Positions 10,850-22,699 of a DNA stretch of 64,000 nucleotides are shown in pieces. The stretch is from Phoronis australis (lineage: Eukaryota; Phoronida; Phoronidae). A program made the translations under genes and the position numbers. Each line of letters opens with the position of its first letter. Within the stretch, counting starts at the first letter, position 1. The stretch covers positions 31,294 to 95,293 of the forward strand of contig NMRA01000029.1 in the NCBI GenBank assembly GCA_002633005.1. Reading direction: 5' to 3'. The notes below the pieces were generated by a model. That model worked only from the letters and a program-made list of their open reading frames with translations. It did no database searches and had not been told where the DNA came from.

Positions 10850-13800
10850 GTGTAAGTAAATATTCTTGGTTAAATCGTCGTCATCTAATAGAATCATAAT
10901 GTGTTGAGCTCGATCGTCTTAACGTTCCATTTTGCTGAGGCTTCGATGATAGTTCCCAGTTTTGTAAATTTCTATGTGCATAAAGACGCCAGGATCTAAT
11001 GTGCACTACTAATAACTTGGCAAACGTGAATTGGTACGTAGACTAAGACGTGAAAGTGCGTCTTCTCCAGATACGGAAATTTGCAGTGAGTAATTATTGC
11101 CCGTTGAATCCTCGAGGCCTTGAACGGAAGAAAATAATATTTACATTCAAACAAGCTGCCTTGAGTGAAACATTCGATTGGCAATAATGGAATTCAAGGC
11201 CCAGACTTCCCAAAACAATGTTACTTCTGACTAAAACATCAGTGACAGGTTTGAATTAAGATAACTGAATCGTCCTATTTCGTGTAGCCGAAGCTCGCTG
11301 ATATGTCGCGGGACACGGAACGCGGCCTTGGAATCGCTGGAACAGTAAGCTGGGATCGATGGGTCTGTCAGAAGGTACCTGAACAGCAGTGGTTTTGTCA
11401 AGATATTGGTTGTTTCTTACTTTTTGATAGAGAAGGAAATCACATTCTATGAATAATGATCCCAACAGATTCATATTCATTTATGGTGGTGTCTTAATCC
11501 CCTCGCCTTTCATACTATTTCGTCGGTGAAGCGGTTTTCGAAGAGATGGTTGAAAATACGTTCAGTTTTGCTGTTAACCCAACATCTCTGCTTCTGTGAC
11601 AAGTTTGAATAAATATTGGGTACAATCACAATGGGTGACATAACTTTTTGGTAAATTTTATGTAAGAGGTCAACAAACTTTCACTATCTAACTATCGACT
11701 TCCTTATTATAAAATCTCCTTTTGAGCAGTGTGATTTAATGAGAGTAATCAAAATCAAGTATCTTGCATTACTACACATAATCAACCGATGTAATCAGCT
11801 AAGATGTAGTAGTTTAGGTAAGACTTTATATTGATTTGTTGAAGACATTTTGGTTCATTTGACCAATTATCATTGATTTTTTAAAAGCTCCACGTAGCGC
11901 CATATTTGAAAATTGTTGTTTTGGCTCCTGTTTTGGCATACCCGGCACTCACTTGGGTATTTTGTAGCCTCAAATATCCCTCGGACGTAAACGTTATTTG
12001 GTCATATGTGAACTTCAATCATGCGGCCAATTATTCTCCAGTTTGAAGTCACGAGAACTTGATATATGACTGAAGCTCGCCCGTGTGCAGACAACGTTCA
12101 CCTTCGAGCGGAAGTTTAAAGGCTAGGAAATTACCCGAATTGTTCCGAATGGTTTAGAGGTGAAACCCTTGGTTTCGGTTTAATTCGGTGAATTAGCATC
12201 CCAAAATATACATGATGAAACCATGGATAGGAGGGAGTTCACTGATTCTTTCAACGGAAAGATTTCGGCGCTTGCTTGTTTTATTTCCCTTTGACACTTG
12301 CCACTTTGGGTTGACCTTATTAGCGCGAAGCGTACATTTTGATGAATTTCGGAGGTGCCTGTTACATACTGAATAAACAATAACTAGTTAATACGTACAC
12401 CCTTGAAAAAGTTCTGCACTCGCGTTTGGGTAGTCCTTACATTTAGGTTAGTTTTAATCTTTTTGATGCGGTCAAGCACCATCCAAAGACAACTGAAGAT
12501 TTACTATTTTTCAGTGTACAAAAATGTTACTCAAATTTGTTTCCAATTCATAATCTTTACTGTCACAACATTCCATTGTATACAGTGCCTTATAACTTCT
12601 GTATATGGGCATAGATTATAGACAACAGATTCGCAACTCCGTCATTTTCTTGCGCACTATCCTAGAGAAGGCGCCACTCTCCTAAATTATCTGTTTTAGT
12701 TTCCGGTTAGTGTATTGTGACGACACAACAGTCGACCATGATTAGCAGACGACGTACTTGCCAGAAATAAAACCGGATAATTCTCTTCTGTAAGAGCACA
12801 GATTTCGTCCGTTGAAAGTATACGCAGTTGGCTGTCCTTGTACATGTCTATGATACAGGCGACTGTTAACAGATGCTACGGCAAAGGATTACCGTACTAA
12901 CCGTTACAACCAAAAGTGCCCACCTCATTAGCACATCCAACCCGAAATTACCATAGCGAGTTTTTACAAGTATGAGGATTATTGCCACTATTGGAAACCG
13001 TGTACCTGCAAACTGCAGTTGCCATGATTAGCAGATTACCCAGCAACCTCTGCTGAGAGTTAAATTTTTTGGTCCTGCCTTTGAGTCATGGGTTTTTTGG
13101 ATCGGCCATGGATTTTAGTGGTGCTGCAACTAGGTTTTTGTATGTTCTGACCATAGTTTAAGCGGAGCGACTATATGCCTTGTTTCCACATCAGTCTTGG
13201 TGATTGATACCATATACAATATCAATTAAAAAGATAATTATTGACCAGCATATGCTGTTATCCAATGATGATGCTGTTTGCTAATTATATTTAAGTAAAT
13301 ATTTGGTATTAATGACAATCATATGTGTTTTTACTTGTACTGAAAAATAACATCCCGAACTTACTCGCCAGTACATCTAAGTGCATAGTGTTATTCTGTA
13401 TTGAAACATATACCGCTTTGAAAACTCATTTCTAATATGTATTCCAAAATCAGATGTTTTCTGTTGTATCAGAACAAACAAATCCCTGCAAAATCTGACT
13501 TATATCGAAGTTGATATTGGAAATTTTGTAGATTTGCACTATTTGCTTACGAGCTTTGTTTTGTGACGAAACTCGCGCAAAAAAGTTAAGTGCATAGTAA
13601 CCAGAATATTAAACCTGTACGACTGAATTGCGCATCCAACCTTTACCCAAATTACAGAATTTCCCACTCGAAACCGAATTGAAATACACCCAATCGAGCC
13701 GATGTAGCATTAATTATGACCCCGTGAAAAAAGACCCCAGTTAGTTTTTTCACAGGATCTGAACTTAATGTGAAGAACTTTCAGTCCATGAAAAAATAAC

Positions 13801-14040
13801 CCCACGTCCGTGAAAACTTGTCCCGTCATTATTCAACGGCTCCCTCGCAACAGGGGGTTGGGATAAGCAGTCAGCGTGCTTGTGAGAAGAATTTATTTTA
13901 AACAGTACACACCATGGATTTTTGCACATTTTGAATTACCGGTGGCCACAGACTAAACGTATGACGTAAAATTTAGCTAAACCCATGTTTATTTTGTGTA
14001 ATTAGCTCAAAATTTTAATTTTTCTTTCAATTTTGCCAAT
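10850..14040. other. No gene seen
   Basis: AT-rich, with short frames only. Nothing recognised on either strand. Confidence 0.55.
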
Positions 14041-14059
14041 TTTCACATTTCCCGCCATG

Positions 14060-14067
14060 TGACGTCA
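14060..14067. promoter_or_regulatory. CRE (TGACGTCA) before the acidic ORF
   Basis: A perfect cAMP-response element 46 bp upstream of ATG 14106, in the context CCGCCATGTGACGTCATGG. Its placement suggests a former or real core promoter for the plus-strand ORF. Confidence 0.4.
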
Positions 14068-14105
14068 TGGGTTGAACACAAGAGATCAGTGACTAGCATT
14101 GAACA

Positions 14106-14374
14106 ATGGCGGAGACCAGGGAATTTGAAAGTGACGACGATTATGAGCCAGAATTGAACGAATACTATGAAGAAACGTATGAGAATGGTGGCCAGGATGA
14201 GGAAATGGGGTTGCACGAAAGCGAGAACAAGTTTAATGTGCTTCCGGCTGCGTACTTTTCTACTTTGAGCCTTATGAACTGGATCCTCCCGCGAGAGAAG
14301 CGGCCTCGGGCTCGGCGAGTCAACCCAGTCATCCAACAGACGATCCTGAATTAAGAGCTGATGTTTCTGAATGA
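14106..14374 (+). pseudogene. Acidic protein fragment, probable frameshift
   Basis: ATG in strong context (CAATGGCGG). The first 45 or so codons are acidic (EFESDDDYEPELNEYYEETY). After about 14240 the open frame continues as basic sequence, but another frame reads much more like the intended continuation (FEPYELDPPAREAASGS through DDPELRADVSE, stop at 14374). That points to one indel near 14240-14255. The family is unrecognised. Confidence 0.45.
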
Positions 14375-14403
14375 TAAATATTGTCCTTTATTGAACCAGG
14401 CCT

Positions 14404-14640
14404 TCATCGTCTCCTGTGACTGGAGTCGAAACACGAGTCCTCAAAGTGGGCAGAACACAGAGTGGCCCCGGACCGAATCGCTTGGTCCACGATGACGTCC
14501 CACACTCTCGTTCGGCGCACGAAGTCATGCCACTTCTGCGCAACTTTGGTGTCCTTCGGAACACCGAGACGTTTTCCGCCTGGCTGCTGTTGCTGCAGCC
14601 TCCGGAAACACATCTTTTGATCCCTCTACGAACCTTCTCG
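14404..14640 (-). pseudogene. THAP zinc-finger domain, frameshifted
   Basis: On the minus strand, CVSGGCSN starts a C2CH THAP domain. After a frame change near 14560 the domain continues as KDTKVAQKWHDFVRRT and GATLCSAHFEDSCFD, with a stop at 14404. The residues C-x4-C, the W, CxxH (CSAH) and the F..CF end all fit THAP, a DNA-binding domain of host factors and P-element-type transposases. The frameshift suggests a dead copy. It is tail-to-tail with the acidic ORF. Confidence 0.7.
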
Positions 14641-14699
14641 ACGCTAAATGTACTTTGCATTCTCTTCACTCTATACACTTTGTCTCTGATCCGAACGGT

Positions 14700-16690
14700 A
14701 TGGCGAACGACCTGGGTTCAACCCATGACGTTGTACATAATTATTATTTTTTTCAATTTTTGCGTGTTTCTTTATGAGCTGTGCACTAAAGGCACTGAAA
14801 TCAAGTAAGATATAATAATAAAATTTATTTTGAGGTACTAGAGTCATGTTGTGTACACTTTAAATTTCTCGGCTGAGTGTCGCACAGTACGTATATCAGA
14901 TTAAGGGCAGGGATGGATTGGAACGGTCCGAAATAATGTGTGGGAGCGGGGCTGATCGCTTTGTGAGCACACAATTACACGGTGTGAAGATACTACAAAA
15001 TGCCAACAAGTGCCTGATGCTTGATCGGGGGACTTCAGATCCGTGATAGAGGACTGCTGTGCGTGAGAGAAGAATATTTGGCAATTCAGAGCGATGCACA
15101 GGAAAGGAACTGAGTCTGTGTTCTTTGCCTTTTACATTACGCCGTTCTCCCGTTGAGTCTAACTTGTATATCACAACAAGTTGGATTACCGCTGTAGCCA
15201 ATATCTTACACTAACGACTTATTAAGTCCATTCTGGCAATTAGGGTTGGAGGGTCAGCTCTCTTTTGTTCGATAATTGCTCTAATCTCCGATAATATCGT
15301 ATCTTATATCCTCACTGGGCTGTGCTGTTATAAAATGTTTCAACATAAACCAACGGCATTTCTGATCAAGCTTATAGTTTTGAATCGCCAAAATCGCCCC
15401 AACTACAGTCGAAGTTAAGATCATCTATTCTGTCCGAACATACCAACGTTCTGGGTTTGACTGTGTTCTCATATGATCGTTTACAAGTCTGGTAGATAAT
15501 TTATCTGCATGTTGTCCTACCAGACAAAAGACTATGCTCGGCAGTTAACAAAGGAGCTAGATGCTAACACACGGCTCACAACCGCTGTAGTGAACGCCAG
15601 AACGCCCTGTCATTTATTTATATGACCCCATGAGGTCATTTTCACAGTAGTTTACATTAAATTTAAAAGCGACCAGGGTCATATTTTAATTTTACCAAGT
15701 TACCCGGGTCATTTTTCAACACCCAGTGAAATGGCTTATTGCGGCACCACGAAAGTTCGTCCCGAGTGAGCGGCTCGTCTCCTGGATGTAATGTATTTGC
15801 ATCGAAAAAATAAAACGCTCGCCGTGGATTGACAGGCGTGAAGCCTCTTGGGCCACTCGAGAATCTGTCACTGGTTGCAATCTTCTAATAGTTTGATATT
15901 TCCCCTATTGACTGATTAACTCTTAAAAAACGCATGTAAGGGCTACATCACATGTTTTTGTATGTTTTTGGAAAAATCACACTCTTCGGCCTCTTTATTT
16001 GTTAGATATCGCGCTTTGGAAAGGACAATTTACCCCGTTAGTTTACACGGCAAATTAGCCGTGTCACGTGGCTAGTAGCACTCTCCAATATGGCGTCAAG
16101 TTGTCAGCTGCAGTAGCTCGTGCACCAGGCGTGTGTTCAGTAGACGCTAGGTCCTAGCTAAAACCTAGTCAAAGTCACGTGTTCTCATTTAAAATACACG
16201 ACAATTTCTCACGTAATCTCGCGAAGTCTTGCTTTTTAGCGAGGTCCTAGCATTGCTGAACGGTAGGCAGGTCCATACTATTAAGATGTCTATGAGTGCT
16301 ACATACGTCTGGTTACTATGGTGAGACGTCTTTGTAACCGAAATTTTAACAACCAGTTTCAGAAATGTTCAGCATATTCTAAAGTACCTATATGCCTAAT
16401 TCCGTGCTTTTGTCGCAGTCTGAGCAACTTTGAGTGAATTATTAACCCACCACCAGGACAAAGTCTCCAGCAGCTCTGTTGAAAACAAGGTTTGAGAAGC
16501 CCCCTTGGTGTTTCGTCCAGATCAAATCGTTTTGCAAGTCTGGTACATTTGAAATATGTTAGCAGAAGTCAATATTTCTCTCCTTTTATCTTGAAATGAT
16601 CCCTAAAATATTTTAAGTTGACGACTAACAAAAGAACAGTGGTCACGTTTCTGTTGAAGAAGTCAAGCTGCCGACAAAGTGAAACCCACA
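14700..16690. other. No gene seen; promoter-like motifs near 16.06-16.2 kb
   Basis: No convincing coding. GTCACGTGG (about 16065), CAATATGGCGTC (about 16087, YY1-like) and GTCACGTG (about 16175) lie within 120 bp. They could mark an unidentified promoter, but no following exon was recognised. Confidence 0.4.
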
Positions 16691-16693
16691 CTC

Positions 16694-17102
16694 TTTCACA
16701 GTGCTACGAAAGGTAGAACTGTTGAATGTTGTTTAACATGGCCTCTCATTGGTTAAAGTAATGAAACCGACGTCATAATATTCAGTCATTCCCATTGGTT
16801 GGGAAACCCCTTGGAGTTTACAGTTACCAAGTATGGCGACCAACTTTGACTTGAAAAGTTACATTTTATTACAACGGGCAGTGATCGAAGTAATCAAAAT
16901 CAAGACAAGTCCGATCAAGTGGCTTTTAAGCCCAACCAAGTACAGTGTCTAAAGTCGTGTGCAAGTGGTGGCGATGTGATCGATGTGCTTCCTACCAAGG
17001 CATGCGCATTGATGCCCACACACGGAATTCCGTGTGTCGGTCATCATGTTCCACAGGGCCACTTTTGAATATAGGTGTCGCTGTATCAGAGGGTAAGTGA
17101 AA
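16694..17102 (+). mobile_element. Interspersed repeat R1, copy 1 (about 400 bp)
   Basis: Matches 48984-49378 along its whole length in the same orientation. Shared blocks include TTGAATGTTGTTTAACATGG-like sequence, CAGTCATTCCCATTGG and GATGCCCACACACGGAATTC. The ends TCACAGTGCTAC and the inverse of the right end (TCACAGCGCCAC in copy 2) suggest 12-bp terminal inverted repeats, so a non-autonomous DNA transposon. Confidence 0.75.
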
Positions 17103-17367
17103 CCTTCCCCTTGTAATATCTGTTGAAGGAGAATGCCATCCGATTTAATTAGTCTTTTTGCCGTCTTAATCGGTCTATATCTACATCGCCTCGCATACGG
17201 TCGACCTTACCGTGCCAAGAGGTGTCGCGTTAACCTGTGAGGAAGGTGAGAAACGACGCTAGCGACGTCAGTGGTTCATATGCAGAGTGAATGCCGCTAT
17301 GTTGCGGTGCATAGTTCCCGCTTGTCCGAAATAAGCAACTGCCAGGAAAGCGGGAATATCGTTTTTC

Positions 17368-17658
17368 TTACTTCCTCGAGAGTCCGAAATGCTTAGGAAG
17401 TGGCTCATGGTAGTGAAGAATGAAATGTACGCTGTAAATAGCAAGTATGAGGCCGTGAAACATCTCCGTGTCTGTGGCCTGCAGACGTCGACAGTGCCTC
17501 ACGAATGCCGGCTTACCAAATAACTCCATACGTTCCGTTGTCTGAGCTTGTTCACGGCGCCTTTCTAGTATTTCTTCATCACTGTATTCCTGTTCGAATT
17601 GATAGCCTGTAAAACTTGACGATCCACCTGCTAACTCGGGACTGATGAGCTCTAGCAC
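17368..17658 (-). pseudogene. Fragment resembling P2X7-like (P2RX7 C-terminal type) domain
   Basis: A 96-codon minus-strand frame. GYQFEQEYSDEEILERRREQ followed by ERMELFGKPA and HCRRLQATDTEM resembles the start of the zinc-binding 'P2X7-like' domain common in invertebrate genomes (YxFEPEYSEEEL ... W-C-x-C-x2-C). The expected Trp and most cysteines are missing, so it is either decayed or a chance likeness. Confidence 0.35.
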
Positions 17659-17699
17659 GTCCTAAGTCGGGATTGCGAGTTGCCATGTTGGTGTTTATT

Positions 17700-20140
17700 A
17701 TTGAGCGTTCTGTTTCAAAATGAATTATTCTCACCCTAACCAATACTTGTATAAAACTGAAACAAAGTCTGTCTCATTAGATGCATTTTTTAATGCCTTT
17801 GGAGTGTTCGTGAGTGGAAATAATTTGAGAAGCCAGCAATGAATAAATCACTGCGTAACCGGCTTTAGGTAAAATAAATCTAATTGACGGGACACCGAGG
17901 CCGTGTGAGCTCATGCTAATTTAGTGTTTGCTGGCAGAAACTGTTGTGAAACAACTCCGGCGATTGCCATCCCACGGCCAGGTGTTAGGGGAATCTTTAT
18001 TTACATTTACATTTACATTACTCAAATAATGATTGTCAATGTACAACATCTGCCCTGACGGTGCTGTGGCCAAAGCGGAACCTGAATTCGCGGCCCCCGA
18101 CGAGTAAGTAGACTCAGTTTCGTTTAGCTCACTAGTATAGTATTTTCTTGACTGGAAGTTTAGTTTCCACTCAACTTTGGCTGGATTATGTTCATGATGT
18201 CTGATCAGTTTCCGAGCCGCTGGCCGGGATAACGAGTCAATCCGGCCGGCCGCGCGACGCTGGGGCCTGATCGGGCTCCGAGCCACTAGCCAGGACAACA
18301 AGCGTTTTGTGTTTAGAACTCAAAAATCACAAGTCTAAACAACACAGATCTAGGTTCTCCTGTCTGTATCTCACGGAAAATACTTCGAAATTATCTCCGA
18401 ACACACCCCAAACTCCTGCTACGGACCTTATTGGGCCTGCCGAACTTTGTAGGCTATGGTGTGTCCAAATACCAATAAATCCGTAAGAGCGAAATAAAAC
18501 AACACGTTTTTATAAGAACTCTGTGTATTTTAAGGGTGTTACATCGAAGTTTGATGATTTATTGGTGTTAAACGATGACTTCAAGCGATAAGCTGACACC
18601 AGTAACCCGTGTTGTGAACTGCTGAACAGACTGCGTGTGAAACCGATGACGTCATTGGATAATTTCAACAACTCCGTCTGCCGTCAGGTGTCAGGTAACG
18701 CAACCGTACGTGTCGTTATGGAGTAGAACTACTCGATCTAAATTGATGCAAATTAGGTTGTTTTTGGGTGGCATGGTCCTTTAAGGTTATGTAGGAAGTC
18801 CAATCATGGCGAACTTCGGTATATCGTATCTCAGAAATGGCTGGTAGGATTCACCGGCTGTTCTCCAAAACGCTGTTGAGGATTGTTTCTCAAATGTTCC
18901 ACTTTTGAGAGGCTATCTATACGGTGGCCCGAAGATGACATCGCGTGTTTCTTTTTTAATTAACCGGCCACTGTGGTTATTAAAATGAGACTTATAGGAT
19001 TTTACGAAAAGTTTGATAAAGTTGCAGCATGAAACGAAAACGAGATGATAATTTAGAAAACTGCATTAGAGCCTTTGAAATTTTATCTCGAAAATTTATA
19101 TCATGCAAAATTTGGTCGTGTTATTGATCCTGCAGTTTTGATATGAATGCACCTTTCTAAATTTTCCTAAAAAACAAGGTTATGTGGCCGAAGTAGTGGC
19201 GGATTACTTTAAAGTCAAAAATCAAATTCTGCGAAATTTCTGCTTTCAGAAAATATATACTTTGCTGAGTTAAATTCTATAGTTTGGTAGATATTTAGCT
19301 AAATGTGGAGACTTGTTGATAAGGTCCAGACCTATATGATCTAAAAGTGAAAGAGGAAGCTGTGGGCAGCAAACAGACATGTTTCCCCCTGAGCCCAACC
19401 ACAGGGACCAACGTCCCTTCGGTAGAACGAACGTTTCCGGTTCAGCAGTCCATACAGATGCAATTTTCATGGAAATTCATATAACGAAAACAACTATTTC
19501 GATTTTCAGGTCAAGGACCTGGTTAATTTTAAAATCACCTTTATGATCTTTAAATATTTCCTGTTCAAATCACGCATCGACGTTTTCTGTTAACGATTTA
19601 CAAATCGATATGAAAGTGTACTCATTTCATCTTGTCATCCGCTTCTTGTGATCCAAACAACAGGGTTACCCTCTCAAAGTAATTTAACTCAATCATAACA
19701 TGCAATCTGAACTAAACAGCTAAAAGTAATGCCATGACGAGTTCGCTCAACGTATGCGTAAGTACGGGAATGTTTTACGTTCGTAGAAATACGCTGAAGT
19801 CCATTTTATTTGGCCGTTGCTTGAAATATGTTTTATCGTTACTTCTTTTCCCCCACTCCCGCGCGTGATGTTATTAGTGGGAAAATTTAAGTAATGTGTT
19901 CGTTTATTGAATTCGTTATAGTGTGGCGGTGCCTTAATGCAATTATATAAATAGTTCCTCACACGGATCAGAGAGTTGCAAAACTAATTTACTACTTCGT
20001 GTCCGGGTTCACTAAATACAGATAACATCACACTCATATTTAGACTGTTTCTAAGAAGGCATATACTATGGGCGGCCATTTGTGCAAAAAACATCAAATT
20101 GCGTATTCAGGTTATGGGCGGCCATTTGTACAAAAACATC
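17700..20140. other. No gene seen
   Basis: Contains three TTTACA steps at 18000-18017 and a 126-codon minus-strand frame (17921-18301) without recognisable features. AACTTCGGTATATCGTATCTC (split at about 18810-18835) recurs with changes near 28371-28400, a small diverged dispersed repeat. Confidence 0.45.
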
Positions 20141-20404
20141 AATTGTATATTCAGTTCTATTTAATAAACTTAATATCAAAATTGTACAATTCAATCCTTT
20201 TTGAGCATTCAATGCTATTCCATCAATTCAATCCACACTCGTCGATTCCATATCGTGAACTCAATGCTGTTTTGTATATTCTATCCTGCTTTGTGAATTC
20301 AATCCAGTTTCATCGATTCTGCCTCATAACACAACTAATATATCGCACGTGCACAAGCGCATGAGTAAGGACATGTGCTCTGTGGCGGTAACCTCAAGCT
20401 GGAG

Positions 20405-20704
20405 ATGTCGACAAGACTATTTACTCTCGAAATAGAAACTTTAAGAACATGTCTCCAAGAAACGCAACAGTTCGATAATGGTTTCCTGTATAGGCTGGAG
20501 CATTTGCTTTGGAGAATGTTGGATGTTCCAGGGCTAGAAGATGCAGCTTTGCCCTTGTCGCGCGCAGCCAATTTTTTGAAGGTTGCAAGTGATCTTAGTG
20601 ACCATGTTCACAGTCACTGTGATTTCGCAGGCCTGAATGCCTGCCAACCGGGAGGATTGACGAAACAGAATCGACAAAATAGGATTGAACTCACGAAAGG
20701 ATAG
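20405..20704 (+). CDS. ORF inside foldback element 1, unrecognised
   Basis: From ATG 20405 about 75 codons precede the repeat array. They encode a helix-rich segment (LEIETLRTCLQETQQFDNGF, then LYRLEHLLWRMLDVPGLEDA) before running into repeat-derived KQNRQNRIELTKG. It could be a captured host exon (a TTTCGCAG|GCC junction lies at about 20629) or part of the element. I recognise no family. Confidence 0.3.
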   Translation: MSTRLFTLEIETLRTCLQETQQFDNGFLYRLEHLLWRMLDVPGLEDAALPLSRAANFLKVASDLSDHVHSHCDFAGLNACQPGGLTKQNRQNRIELTKG

Positions 20705-20956
20705 AATATACGAAGTTATTGGTTTCACCTGTAGGCCGCTAGGGTTGACGAAACAGAATCGACAAAACTGGATTAAATTTACGAAACGGGATTGAATTCA
20801 CAACTCGTTAGAATAGACGAAACAGAATCTATTAAGGGGAGACAGGGCAGTGTATTATCAAAATCTGCAAATGTTGATGGATTTCAATAAAAATCACCTG
20901 GGATGTTGTTTTTGATATGGCAATCCCAAAACAATCCTTTCGAGAAAAAATATTCG

Positions 20957-20970
20957 GTTGCCATGGCAAC
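20957..20970. promoter_or_regulatory. Perfect RFX X-box palindrome
   Basis: GTTGCCATGGCAAC is the ideal 14-bp X-box bound by RFX factors, which drive ciliary genes in animals. It lies within the 460-bp piece of foldback element 1, about 41 kb from the TTLL3-like start, so a link to that gene is unlikely. Confidence 0.4.
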
Positions 20971-22149
20971 GCCAAAATTACGTAACATTGGTACGTCCAC
21001 GAGAAACGTTATAACTCATTAACCTGTTTACATATTTCTGATCTGTTTTCTATGAATTATAATAAAAGTAAGGATCTACAAAACTACAGAAGCAAATTCA
21101 ATTTTTTTAACAGTAATTTTTATGCGGTCTTGAAAATTGGAAAAAAAGAATCGGGAATAAACAATATTTCATAAGTCATATTTTTTTCAGTTGAGATTTT
21201 GAAAAAATGCTTCTGTAGTTTTGTAGATATACATGTAAAGATAGTCCACGCCAAATGTAATAAGTATAGCTCAAATAGTTTTTTATTTACAACATTTTAG
21301 GGTTGACGAAACAGAATCGACAAAACTGGATTAAATTCACAACACGTTAGAATAGACGAAACAGAATCTATTAAACAGCATTGAATTCACAAAACAGGTT
21401 AGAATAAACAAAACAGCATAGATCAGTCTAGACTCATAAAACAAAAGTAGCGTAATACAGGCCCAAATTGTCACGCTCAGAAATTGCTCACAATGTGAGC
21501 AAACTGTGACAACTTGGCCATGGAGCGCTTACCCAAGATGTCATAATTTTGAAGTTGTAACAATTAGGGACGTAGCGACTATTTGGCCTTACACAAGGCG
21601 TCCTGTTTGTCGTCTTACGAGCCATTTAAGGGAGAGTATCGTTTTTACACCCGAAAAGCACGTTTTAGGGGTAACTATTGGATGAGATCAGTTCTCTTGA
21701 AGCTGGTTGCTTTGACCAAAGCTATAAAACAACAAAATATGTTATGTTTTTGGTGATTTTGTTACAACTTGCTGTTTCTCACCGCTATCTGACAGGCATT
21801 TGTTGACACGGTCGGTGACTTTACCAATTAAGTACATCTAACCTTAAAATAATGTGCCATTTATTCAGTGATGTTGGGCCCCAGATTAGTGTAACTTCAG
21901 GACATGTGGTTAGGTTCCGCGGGGATTCCCGGTTCAAATTCGCGCTGAAGCTGATCTCAGAAAATCACCTTTTTCGCCGAAAGTGCAACCCTTAGCATTC
22001 TGGGCAACCACGTGCGATTACCATGGGCAGACAGTCTATTCACTCATCACATTATGCTGCAGTCTTCTTATGGTAAGAAGGTTGATCTGTCGTATACTTT
22101 TTTGCGGAATCAGTTTCGACCACCACGTCCCTTTCTTGTTCTTTGTTGC

Positions 22150-22680
22150 GAGGACAAGGGAGAATCAACAATTGGTCGGACTTCAGCACCACTTGCCCGG
22201 ACTTCAGAACCAGCTGGTTGGACTGCAAAATTCAATAGCCGGTGTTCTGATTTGGTGGCCGGACCTCAAAACAAGATGGCCGGTACCTCAAAACCAGATG
22301 GCCTCACCCAAAAAACTGGTTGGTCGGACCTAAAACGGGTTGGCCGGTGCTCGAGCACAATGGCATAACAAATCGCCGATTTTGAACAAAAAAACAAACG
22401 GGTACGAAAAATAAATATTAGATTCATTTGAATCCTTCGAGACATTCACAGCAAGTGAAGTCCGGCCGTCATGTTTGGTCACCGGCCAATTAGTTATAGC
22501 ACCGGCCATCGTATTTTGGGTCCAACCAACTAGTTTTTGGGTGATGCCATGGCGTTTTGAAGTCCGTACAATACGTTTGATCCCCGGTCATTTGATTTTG
22601 CTGCCCAGCCGACTGGTTTTGAAGTCCGAGCAAGTGGTTTTGAAGTCCGACCAATTGTTGATTCCCCCTTGTGGGAGCAG
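22150..22680. mobile_element. Foldback-like element 2 (about 200-bp inverted arms)
   Basis: 22150-22365 and the inverse of 22480-22680 match over about 200 bp: GAATCAACAATTGGTCGGAC, GCATCACCCAAAAACTAGTT-like blocks and CGATGGCCGGTGCT-like ends. The spacer is about 115 bp. Each arm is itself made of units like GGACTTCAAAACCAGTTGG. Open frames here on either strand are by-products of the repeat. Confidence 0.75.
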
Positions 22681-22699
22681 TCTCTGTCCGATCGAGTTC

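Larger units (their letters stand above)
20150..21440. mobile_element. Foldback-like element 1 with short-unit terminal arrays
   Basis: Units of about 17-20 bp, roughly ACAGGATTGAATTCACAAA, are repeated in inverted orientation on the left (about 20190-20325). They are repeated in forward orientation on the right (about 20650-20836 and again 21297-21440). The two right blocks share about 75 bp nearly exactly (GGTTGACGAAACAGAATCGA and on to AATCTATTAA) and bracket 460 bp of other sequence. Tandem arrays as inverted termini are typical of foldback elements. Confidence 0.6.

Noticed and set aside
17921-18301. 126-codon minus-strand ORF
   Set aside because: No recognisable motif, it contains a TTTACA simple repeat coded as NVNVNVN, and the flanks are poor splice sites.
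20150-20330. CRISPR-like array of short repeats
   Set aside because: Units are contiguous and diverged, with no unique spacers, and the genome is clearly eukaryotic.
21983-22368. Overlapping plus-strand ORFs with repeated Leu-Val-Gly-Leu-Gln style peptides
   Set aside because: The periodic peptide is the translation of the foldback element's subrepeats, present in several frames and on both strands.
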